From: Caryophanales bacterium UBA6259
GTDB lineage: Bacteria > Bacillota > Bacilli > Tepidibacillales > Tepidibacillaceae
Length of the DNA stretch: 7,597 nt
Reading direction: 5' to 3'
NCBI GenBank assembly: GCA_002441135.1
Contig: DJVJ01000026.1
Span: forward strand, 1-7,597
Shown: positions 1-5,744 of the stretch, piece by piece
How the letters are laid out: each line of letters begins with the position of its first letter
How positions within the stretch are numbered: position 1 is the first letter of the stretch
Position numbers and translations under genes: made by a program
The notes under the pieces: generated by a model
Databases searched by the model: none
Told to the model about the DNA's origin: nothing
Seen by the model: the letters and a program-made list of their open reading frames with translations, nothing else

Positions 1-879
1 GCGATTTAAGTGCGGAAGTCGGGAAGAGATATGAGGAGTAACTATTAAATTTTCTAAAGTAAATAAAGAATTCCTCCAATCAGGTGGTTCCTTTTCCATT
101 ACATCTAGAGCAGCACCGGCAATCCATCCTTCCTTTAGTGCCACATAAAGAGCCTGTTCATCAACCAGAGGACCACGGGAAGTATTAATCAGATAGGCGG
201 TCCTTTTCATCATTTTTAGCTCTTTCTCTCCAATAGCATGCTTTGTTTCCTCGGTTAAAGGAGCATGAATAGATATAAAGTCTGAATCAGACAATAGTTG
301 CTCAAGAGAAACCAGTTCTACTTTACCATCTGCTTTAGTAAGGTAAGGGTCATAAGCGATAACTTTGAATCCAAATCCTGCTGCTTTTTGGGCTACCATC
401 CTGGCTATTCTTCCCAAACCAAAGAGACCTATTGTCTGCCCTTGAGTTCTAAAAAGTGGCTTTACCAGGGTAAAATCCCATTTTTGTTCTCTTATTTTTC
501 TATCCAGAATAATTATTCTTCTGGCACAGGCCAGAATTAAAGAGAAAGCGTGGGTGGAAACCTCATCCACACAATAATCAGGAACATTTGCTACTATAAT
601 ATTATGTTCAGTTGCTGCTTGAATATCAATATTATCAACTCCTACACCATAGCGGGAAATTATTTTACATTTTTGCAACGATTTTATTACCTTTCTGGTA
701 AAGGGAGCATATTGATTGATAATGGCATCAGCATCAGATGCTACTGCTATAACATCATCTTCGGTGCGACATGATTCCAGAATTAGTTCGGAATCAATTT
801 TATTTAAAATTTCTTTTTCTATATCTATAGAGGGGTGATCACAATCGGTAATAATAATTTTAAACTTTTCATTAGACAC
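1..879 (-). CDS. D-2-hydroxyacid dehydrogenase (CtBP/phosphoglycerate dehydrogenase-like), 3' end cut by window
   Basis: NAD(P)-dependent oxidoreductase of the D-isomer-specific 2-hydroxyacid dehydrogenase family, which interconverts 2-keto acids and D-2-hydroxy acids in the cytoplasm. The 293 visible codons run in one open frame to the window edge. Seen: N-terminal substrate-domain motif SRYGVGVDNIDI (75-86), Rossmann loop GLGRIA (154-159, GxGxxA), the acidic residue of YDPYL (D177), and the catalytic triad Arg235 (NTSRGPLVD), Glu264 (MEKEPP) and His283 (TPHIS). The start is GTG: an in-frame TAA lies at 901-903, and AAGGAG sits 7 nt upstream of the GTG at 879. Family members are usually about 315-330 aa, so roughly 25-35 residues are missing. 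The motif set resembles proteins annotated 'C-terminal binding protein' rather than serine-pathway SerA; no ACT domain can be judged. The residues after PHIS (SRLPHLNR) do not look like the usual continuation. It is the last gene of the run seen here and probably acts on the acid handled by the cluster. Confidence 0.93.
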   Translation of the reverse strand, partial: MSNEKFKIIITDCDHPSIDIEKEILNKIDSELILESCRTEDDVIAVASDADAIINQYAPFTRKVIKSLQKCKIISRYGVGVDNIDIQAATEHNIIVANVPDYCVDEVSTHAFSLILACARRIIILDRKIREQKWDFTLVKPLFRTQGQTIGLFGLGRIARMVAQKAAGFGFKVIAYDPYLTKADGKVELVSLEQLLSDSDFISIHAPLTEETKHAIGEKELKMMKRTAYLINTSRGPLVDEQALYVALKEGWIAGAALDVMEKEPPDWRNSLFTLENLIVTPHISSRLPHLNR

Positions 880-931
880 AATAATTCTCCTTCTTAAATG
901 TTAGTTTGGGTTAGGTTATGATTAATCCCCT

Positions 932-948
932 GATAAAATATTTTTATC
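932..948. repeat. Short AT-rich hairpin between dctM remnant and dehydrogenase
   Basis: GATAAAA (932-938) and TTTTATC (942-948) form a perfect 7-bp inverted repeat around a 3-nt loop, 11 bp after the dctM remnant in the direction of transcription. No T-run follows on the minus strand, so it is not a canonical intrinsic terminator, and with such AT-rich arms it may be chance. Confidence 0.3.
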
Positions 949-959
949 TGCTTTTCCTC

Positions 960-1355
960 TTACCCAAAAATCAGGTTAGGAACAAAAGTAACCAGACCAG
1001 GAAATAACACACACAATGCTACTACCGATATTACCGCTAAGAAAAATGGCCAGCTTTCTTTTATAAATTCTTCAATAGTACAATCCATAATGGAACATAC
1101 CGAATACATAGCTACACCTACCGGAGGTGTTAAAAGTCCGATGGCACAGGTAATAACCATAATTACCCCAAAAAATACTAAATCTACCCCTACAGCTTTC
1201 ATAATGGGTACTAATATTGAAGTCAAGAGTAAAATAATAACTGTGGAATCCATTACGGTACCTAATAATAAAAGAAATAATAAGACAATAATGGTAATAA
1301 CAATAGGATTTTCAGTTAATCCTAAAAGAAATTGTGATAATGTTTGAGGTATCAT
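960..1355 (-). pseudogene. 3' remnant of a second TRAP transporter large subunit (dctM)
   Basis: The 131-codon open frame matches only the C-terminal third of DctM, the 12-helix, roughly 425-aa membrane subunit of TRAP transporters. It aligns without gaps of note to residues 294-420 of the complete DctM in this window: IPQTLSQ against VPQHFAY, FFGVIMV against HFGIIMV, TPPVG in both, then MYSVCSI and EFIKESWPF against MYVVCTI and EFIKDSIPF. About 293 N-terminal residues are absent. An in-frame TAG directly precedes the ATG and no ribosome binding site is visible, so translation is doubtful. The remaining frame has no stops or shifts, which suggests a fairly recent truncation. No dctP or dctQ partner lies next to it. 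It ends 80 bp before the dehydrogenase start, as a normal dctM would. A functional short membrane protein is possible but unlikely. Confidence 0.8.
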
Positions 1356-1662
1356 CTAAAATCTTAGACGGTAAGTAGGAACTCACAAAGGTGAATATTC
1401 AATCAATCTCCCCTTCCTGTGAGGAGAAATTCGTCTCCTTTAAAGAGATTGTTAGTTACTTTTCTAGTTAGTCCACACTTACTACACCTTACTTAACAGT
1501 AGAAATTATCCAGAATTTTACTTGAAAGCGATGACCTGTTTTCAAATCTTTTCTATACTGATTGAGCAACATTTTTTTTAATTTATAAGGGCAAGTTAAG
1601 TATAGAGAGTTATCAAAACATATATAAAAGTTTGTTTACACTTTATCGATCTTGGTATCACT
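1356..1662. other. Gene-free stretch between RraA-like gene and dctM remnant
   Basis: This 307-bp stretch has no convincing gene. It holds the overlapping inverted repeats at 1382-1451 and two direct copies of CACTTTAT (1639-1646 and 1659-1666, the second overlapping the RraA-like stop codon). A 27-codon minus-strand frame at 1489-1572 starts with ATG but has no ribosome binding site. The missing 5' part of the second dctM would be expected here if the old operon were intact; I see no trace of it, so the region probably contains the rearrangement junction. No transposase or clear insertion-sequence ends are recognisable. Confidence 0.6.
1382..1451 (-). repeat. Nested and overlapping inverted repeats, possible structured RNA leader
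   Basis: Three perfect inverted repeats occupy 70 bp: CAATCTC (1404-1410) with GAGATTG (1445-1451); inside it AGGAGA (1422-1427) with TCTCCT (1434-1439) around a 6-nt loop; and CTCACA (1382-1387) with TGTGAG (1418-1423). The first two nest into one long stem-loop, while the third shares bases 1422-1423 with the inner stem and encloses one arm of the outer stem, so it competes with both. On the minus strand the central TCTCC could also pair with the downstream GGGGAGA. No U-tract follows. It could be a cis-regulatory RNA, or a scar of a mobile element. Confidence 0.4.
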
Positions 1663-2334
1663 TTATAATATTCCATACTTCTCAAACGCTTCTGTAGAAG
1701 ACAGTCCTTTTTCTATTTCTTTTCTCACAATATTTTCCCCTCTAGCTTTTTCAAGGGCCTTTTCAATTACTTCTACTTCATACTTTTTTGGAATAACAAT
1801 TATTCCATCTAAATCTCCAAAAACCAAATCTCTGGGCTCAATCCAGACATCTCCAACCTCTATAGAACACCTATAATCTACTACCTTAGCCCTTACCGAA
1901 GCATCTTGAGAGAATCCTCCTCTGCTAAACACTGGCCAATTTTGCTCAATCACCCGAGGCGTATCACGATGGAATCCATTTATGATTGCCCCTACTGCAC
2001 CTCTCCTGCGTGCTGTTGAAGTGAGAATTTCACCCCAATAGGCACAACGCATCATGCCTCCACTAGCAATATAAACTTCATTCTCTTGCAATTGGTCTAA
2101 TGCTTCAGTTAGTTTTCCAAATGGTCTTTTTTGCAGCCCATATATATCGGTCATTAATACTGGCATAGAACGGCCAACAATTTTATCGTTCTCACATATA
2201 GGATGTATTGCTTGCGGTAGAAATTGATGATAGCATCCTAAGGAATCCAAGATATCCCCCACAACAGGTGTATATAACTCATTTTTTATAAAATCAAATA
2301 ACTCTTTATCGTTCTTCCACTTCACTTTAATCAA
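1663..2334 (-). CDS. RraA-family protein (HMG/CHA aldolase-like)
   Basis: 223-residue protein of the RraA/HMG-CHA aldolase superfamily, whose enzymes are divalent-metal-dependent class II pyruvate aldolases or oxaloacetate-type decarboxylases; older databases label them dimethylmenaquinone methyltransferase. Seen: the family block GGMMRCAYWGE (92-102), the RRRGAVGAIINGFHRD stretch (109-124) with the Arg123-Asp124 pair of the active site, PVFSRG (134-139), and GDLDGIIVIP (173-182). Length is normal for single-domain members (about 200-230). A role cleaving a 4-hydroxy-2-keto acid or decarboxylating a keto acid from the sugar-acid route is inference from context; true RraA (RNase E inhibitor) is unlikely in this setting. 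The start is unusual: there is no ATG near the N-terminus, an in-frame TAG sits at 2341-2343, and the first candidate is TTG at 2334, only 2 nt from AGGAGG. GTG at 2325 (11-nt spacing) is the alternative and would shorten the protein by 3 residues. It lies 110 bp downstream of dctM. Confidence 0.9.
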   Translation of the reverse strand: MIKVKWKNDKELFDFIKNELYTPVVGDILDSLGCYHQFLPQAIHPICENDKIVGRSMPVLMTDIYGLQKRPFGKLTEALDQLQENEVYIASGGMMRCAYWGEILTSTARRRGAVGAIINGFHRDTPRVIEQNWPVFSRGGFSQDASVRAKVVDYRCSIEVGDVWIEPRDLVFGDLDGIIVIPKKYEVEVIEKALEKARGENIVRKEIEKGLSSTEAFEKYGIL

Positions 2335-2336
2335 AT

Positions 2337-2342
2337 CCTCCT
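2337..2342 (-). promoter_or_regulatory. Ribosome binding site of the RraA-like gene with awkward spacing
   Basis: A perfect AGGAGG lies here and overlaps an in-frame TAG at 2341-2343, so the start must be downstream. TTG at 2334 is only 2 nt away, ATT at 2331 is 5 nt away, and GTG at 2325 is 11 nt away. None is an ideal start codon at ideal spacing. Confidence 0.65.
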
Positions 2343-2371
2343 AAGTCGAAAATTTACTACTATGAAGTACA

Positions 2372-2430
2372 ATAGCATAATCAAATCAGACAGAAATACG
2401 GTTAGCCCTCATCTTCCTTAATTATGCTAT
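2372..2430. repeat. 10-bp inverted repeat between dctM and RraA-like gene
   Basis: ATAGCATAAT (2372-2381) and ATTATGCTAT (2421-2430) are perfect reverse complements separated by 39 bp. Each arm is followed or overlapped by a TCAAAT direct repeat (starting at 2381 and 2430). No T-run follows on the minus strand, so it is not a simple terminator. It could fold in the mRNA between the dctM stop and the RraA-like start, or be a spaced operator. Confidence 0.45.
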
Positions 2431-2444
2431 CAAATGTGATTTCT

Positions 2445-3707
2445 TTATAGATAAGCTAACCATGTCACCATCCAAGGGAAAAATATCAAAAACATACAAA
2501 TAATTATTAATGCTATATAAAAAGGAATTGAATCTTTTATGAATTCATTCACATCTACCTTGATAATGGTGCAAACAACATACATTATTGTACCTACTGG
2601 TGGTGTTATCCCTCCCATCTGCATACAAAAAACCATAATTATGCCAAAATGTACAGGGTCTATACCCAATTGATTTATTATTGGTATAAACATAGGTCCC
2701 AAAATAATAATACCCGCTGTCCCCTCAATAAACATGCCTGCTACTAAGAGAAAAAGCATTATTAATAACAACATCGCTTTCGGTTGTTTAGTTATGGTAG
2801 TTAATAAGTAAGCGAAATGTTGGGGTACTTGTTCAATAGTTAGTATATAACTAAAAGCTGATGAAGCAGCTAAAATTAACATTATCGACGATGTTGTTAC
2901 AGCAGTATCTTTTAGACATTGTAATAAGTTGTTCCAGTTAATTTCTTTATAAGCTAAACCTAAAAGAAAGGTATATAAACAAGCTATTCCTCCAGCCTCA
3001 GTAGGAGTAAAAATACCAAATCTAATACCGACAATTATAATAAGAGGCAATACCAATGCAAGTAAGGCCGAGAAGAAAGTTCTGACCACCACTCTTAAAT
3101 CAAAGTGATCTGCATCACGACCATAATTACGTTTCTTAGAAATAATAAATACAACTATCATCTCTCCAATCATCATTATCAGACCGGGTATTATACCACC
3201 CATAAAAAGCTTACCTATAGAGACATTTGATACAAACCCAAACATAATCAAGCCAATTCCTGGGGGAATCATAGGTGAAATTAACGATGATGTAGCAGTA
3301 ACAGCAACTGAAAAACTAGGGGAATAGCCTCGTTTTATCATATCCGGCACCAAAATCTTTGCATTTAAAGCTGCATCAGCATTAGTCGAACCAGACATGC
3401 CAGCTAACAAAGTACTTAAAAGTACATTCACATGAGCTAATCCCCCGGTTAAATGAGCAGATAATGCGTAAGCAAAATCCATAACCCGTCTACTTATTCC
3501 ACTTATATTCATTAAGTTACCCATAAGGATAAAAAGGAGCACTGCTAGCAAAGGAAACGATTGGGTCCCAGCAATTATTCTTTGCACAAATGAAGTCATG
3601 GGAATATCAGAAAAAAACAAATATGATAAACTCGAGCCAAGTATAACAAATCCTATAGGTAAACCCATTACCATTAACACCGCAAAAGTAATTGCTATCA
3701 ATATCAT
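2445..3707 (-). CDS. dctM: TRAP transporter large permease subunit DctM
   Basis: 420-residue membrane protein, full length for DctM (about 425), the subunit that forms the translocation path and couples organic-acid uptake to the Na+ or H+ gradient. Seen: about 12 hydrophobic segments; the LAGMSGSTNADAAL block (101-114) and SPMIPPGIGLIMFG (144-157) in the first half, PTEAGG (235-240) after the mid-protein loop, and the second-half repeat HFGIIMVFCMQMGGITPPVG (353-372) matching the first-half motif. These are the paired helix-hairpin loops typical of the ion-transporter superfamily. The start ATG follows the dctQ stop codon by one base, with AGAGG 7 nt upstream inside the dctQ end, indicating translational coupling. 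It partners with the DctQ and DctP encoded just upstream. Substrate is unknown. Confidence 0.97.
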   Translation of the reverse strand: MILIAITFAVLMVMGLPIGFVILGSSLSYLFFSDIPMTSFVQRIIAGTQSFPLLAVLLFILMGNLMNISGISRRVMDFAYALSAHLTGGLAHVNVLLSTLLAGMSGSTNADAALNAKILVPDMIKRGYSPSFSVAVTATSSLISPMIPPGIGLIMFGFVSNVSIGKLFMGGIIPGLIMMIGEMIVVFIISKKRNYGRDADHFDLRVVVRTFFSALLALVLPLIIIVGIRFGIFTPTEAGGIACLYTFLLGLAYKEINWNNLLQCLKDTAVTTSSIMLILAASSAFSYILTIEQVPQHFAYLLTTITKQPKAMLLLIMLFLLVAGMFIEGTAGIIILGPMFIPIINQLGIDPVHFGIIMVFCMQMGGITPPVGTIMYVVCTIIKVDVNEFIKDSIPFYIALIIICMFLIFFPWMVTWLAYL

Positions 3708-3708
3708 T

Positions 3709-4176
3709 CTATTTACCTCTTAGTAATAATAATCTAATTTGTTCTTTTAGTTCGGTGAGCAAATATAGAGATAAAAAGCCAAAGCCAAGGGGCAATGATA
3801 TATACAACCATCGTATAGATATCCGAAAGGTAGTCAATTGCATGCCGGTTTTTGTTGTTAATATAATGCCTTGATAGGTTAGGTAAAAGGAAATAATCAA
3901 AATGATAACATTGTTTATAATTTTTATTTTCGCCTTAGCTTTACAAGACAACTTATTGATAAAGTAATCAATACCTATAAGAGCTTGTTCTTTAATACTT
4001 AATATTAGACCTAAAAAAATAGAATAAGCAAATAATAATGTGCTTAAATCAAAGGACCATATTAAAGGATTTTTCAAAATATACCTATATAGCACTCCTA
4101 GATTTACTGCTACCGTAATTATAATAATCTGTATAATGACAATTGTATTTAAAATTTTATAGAGTATATTCCCCAA
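3709..4176 (-). CDS. dctQ: TRAP transporter small permease subunit DctQ (TTG start)
   Basis: Small membrane subunit that scaffolds DctM in tripartite TRAP transporters. The 155 residues have four hydrophobic segments (about 8-30, 41-61, 88-106, 122-141), the YRY motif (30-32) and the WSFDLS motif (40-45) that corresponds to the family's W-x-x-E/D pattern; here Asp replaces the more common Glu. I chose TTG at 4176 because AAGGAG lies 8 nt upstream (4185-4190). A GTG at 4221 would add 15 residues (up to FK), but it has no ribosome binding site and would translate through the one for the TTG; the added stretch is charged and unlike a DctQ N-terminus. The stop TAG is one base from the dctM ATG. 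The gap to dctP is 122 bp and carries a strong hairpin. Confidence 0.92.
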   Translation of the reverse strand: MGNILYKILNTIVIIQIIIITVAVNLGVLYRYILKNPLIWSFDLSTLLFAYSIFLGLILSIKEQALIGIDYFINKLSCKAKAKIKIINNVIILIISFYLTYQGIILTTKTGMQLTTFRISIRWLYISLPLGFGFLSLYLLTELKEQIRLLLLRGK

Positions 4177-4253
4177 TTTAAATTCTCCTTTTCTTAAATA
4201 ATTTTTGGAGTAACAATGCACCTTGAGCAGTAATTTTTATATATCTTATTATT

Positions 4254-4291
4254 TTTACTGGGTTACCTCTAAAAAGAGGTAACCCAGTAAA
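4254..4291 (-). repeat. 17-bp-stem hairpin between dctP and dctQ
   Basis: Positions 4254-4270 and 4275-4291 are perfect reverse complements (17 bp) closed by a 4-nt loop, with a GC-rich core ACTGGGTTACCTCT. It starts 7 nt after the stop codon of the restored dctP frame. Neither strand has a T-run after the stem, so it is not a standard intrinsic terminator. Strong hairpins between a binding-protein gene and its permease genes are known in transport operons to protect the upstream message or reduce downstream expression. Here it would favour DctP over DctQM, which is inference. Confidence 0.8.
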
Positions 4292-4298
4292 TATTAGT

Positions 4299-5332
4299 TT
4301 AATTTGTCCGCTCTAATATTTTTTGAACTTCATCATATAATCCAGGAGTCCATTCTGGAAATTGGATATATACGTTTTTAACAGCGTTTTTAAAAGCAGG
4401 AATATCTACATCACGAATAATAGTAACTCCTTTTTTTCAATCTCCTTGATACACTCTTCGTGGCTCTCCATGTTTTCATTAGTCATCCAATCTGCGGCTT
4501 TTAGGGTTTCTGATTTTAATATTTCCTGGTATTCTGGTTTTAGTCTATTATATACCTGCACACTTGTTGCAAACACTGTTACGTCTAACATATGATCGGT
4601 TAAGTTAAAATATTTGACTAACTCATAGTGGCGCTGATCAAGCATACTTCTTGGAGGAGCCTCAGCACCATCTATAACTTTTTGTGCTAATGCACTATAT
4701 ACTTCGGGCCAAGGCATGGGAGTCGGTGTTGCACCCATACTTTTTATCATTTCAGTATACATTTTTACGGGTTGAACTCTAATTTTCAAACCCTTTGTAT
4801 CTTCTGGCTTACGCACTGGTTTATTAACGGTATACAAATCTCTAACCCCAAAGTTGGCGTAAGCTAAAATTATTATTCCGGCTTTTTCTTCCAATTCTCT
4901 TTCCCATTCTCTTACCAAATCTGAATTAATAAGCTTAACTGCCTCCTCCCAATTATTGAATAGAAAGGGGCCAAGGAATATGCCAAAGTTTGGAATATAT
5001 TCCTCAATATTGCCTAATCCAACCTGCCCCATTATATTTCCGCCTAAACGAGCTTGTTCCAGAACCTCCTTATTTTCCCCTAATTGTCCGCTTGGGAAAA
5101 TCTCTATCTTAAAAGCACCATTTGTCTTATTTTCCACATTTTCTTTTATCATAAGACCTGCTTTATGAACATTATCTTCAATTGAATTCATATGTCCAAA
5201 CTTAATGACAAATGGGTTATTCAATTCCTGAACGGACGTTCCAGAATTTCCACTGGCAAAACCGAAAGCCGATAGTACCAAAAGAAAGACTACCAAAAAA
5301 CATAGAATTGAAATTCGCAATACTTTTTCCAT
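4299..5332 (-). CDS. dctP: TRAP transporter substrate-binding protein DctP, frame shifted near the C-terminus
   Basis: Exported binding protein that captures an organic acid and delivers it to DctQM. Seen: signal peptide (basic MEKVLR, hydrophobic 7-24, likely cleavage near FAS/GN at 27) with no lipobox Cys; IKFGHMNS (43-50); FPSGQLGENKE (79-89); and GLKIRVQ (181-187), whose Arg185 is the family's carboxylate-binding arginine, followed by GATPTPMPWPEVYSAL (200-215). In the first frame the protein stops at residue 308 (TAG 4406-4408) with an unrelated tail ELLLFVM. A -1 shift at the A7 run (4431-4437) continues the reading for 43 codons, GVTIIRDVDIPAFKNAV onward, to TAA at 4299-4301. That is a typical DctP C-terminus and gives 344 residues, the usual length. 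AGGAG lies 7 nt upstream of the ATG. Possible causes are a homopolymer sequencing error, a real mutation, or recoding. The unshifted product spans 4406-5332. Confidence 0.93.
4430..4436 (-). other. A-AAA-AAG slippery heptamer / frameshift point in dctP
   Basis: In the dctP frame the codons read GAA AAA AAG GAG, placing A AAA AAG exactly in the register used for -1 slippage in dnaX. Slipping back one base gives GGA GTT ACT and the correct DctP C-terminus. An AAGGAG lies at 4442-4447, 5 nt before the heptamer; in dnaX the stimulatory site is about 10 nt away, so spacing is not ideal. No clear downstream stimulatory stem is visible. Transcriptional slippage adding one A would give the same frame. 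Confidence 0.6.
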
Positions 5333-5370
5333 TAGATTACTCCTTTCCTTAATAAAACTTAAAATTTAAC

Positions 5371-5418
5371 CTACGGAATCTTTTCCTGTTGAATGTTCTC
5401 ACAATTACATAGTAACAT
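5371..5418 (-). CDS. Possible 15-codon leader peptide upstream of dctP
   Basis: ATG at 5418 is preceded by AAAGGAG (5423-5429) with 4-nt spacing and opens a frame of 15 codons, MLLCNCENIQQEKIP, ending at TAG 5371. It ends 38 bp before the dctP start. The ribosome binding site is as good as those of the real genes here. The peptide has no run of one amino acid and no clear attenuator stems, so translation and role are speculative. Confidence 0.25.
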   Translation of the reverse strand: MLLCNCENIQQEKIP

Positions 5419-5673
5419 CACTCTCCTTTATCTCGATAAGTCTTTTACACTTTTGACAGCATTTTGCTCAAATTGAACGTTAGAAACTTAACTCTTTTAG
5501 TTTTTATTTGACTAATAAATCTCTGCATCTATTATCCATATATATTTTATATTTATCACCCATATAAGATAATGATTTGATATGATTTTTGCCTTATTTT
5601 CCTGTTTTTTCGAGGCTTACAGGTGATTTTTCTTTTAACCTTTTCTGATATCTTTTCTTCATATTTATTTAAT

Positions 5674-5697
5674 TTTCAGAGAGCGAGTTTTCTGAAA
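5674..5697. repeat. 7-bp inverted repeat downstream of the solute-binding protein gene
   Basis: TTTCAGA (5674-5680) and TCTGAAA (5691-5697) form a perfect inverted repeat with a 10-bp spacer, 47 bp after the stop codon of the binding-protein gene. It lacks a T-run and is not a classical terminator. It could be an operator for the TRAP promoter or a weak mRNA end. Confidence 0.35.
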
Positions 5698-5744
5698 CTA
5701 TATTATCTATATAATCTATATACATTATATTAACTGGGTCGGTA

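Larger units (their letters stand above)
5333..5744. promoter_or_regulatory. 412-bp leader and likely promoter region of dctPQM
   Basis: This gene-free, very AT-rich region separates the solute-binding protein gene from dctP and probably carries the TRAP operon promoter. I find no -35/-10 pair strong enough to name. It contains a 15-codon frame behind a ribosome binding site (5371-5418), a 7-bp inverted repeat (5674-5697), a TTATC/GATAA pair (5553-5557 and 5568-5572) and a run of TATATA-like repeats at about 5699-5735. Its length suggests a long 5' leader or a regulator site. Confidence 0.5.

Noticed and set aside
298..774. Plus-strand open frames at 298-540 and 550-774
   Set aside because: They are antisense to the dehydrogenase, whose catalytic residues and length are clear.
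1382..1500. Group II intron end or insertion-sequence terminus near the dctM remnant
   Set aside because: No domain V motif, no transposase fragment and no matching terminal repeat could be identified.
1489..1572. 27-codon minus-strand frame starting with ATG, reading MLLNQYRKDLKTG onward
   Set aside because: No ribosome binding site, no recognisable motif, and the preceding A-run makes chance likely.
4177..4221. GTG at 4221 as the dctQ start
   Set aside because: It has no ribosome binding site, and the extension covers the AAGGAG that serves the TTG at 4176.
4254..4291. Hairpin as an intrinsic terminator
   Set aside because: No T-run follows the stem on either strand.
5699..5735. TATATA-rich repeats as a tandem array or CRISPR-like element
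   Set aside because: Low-complexity AT sequence with no regular unit and spacer.
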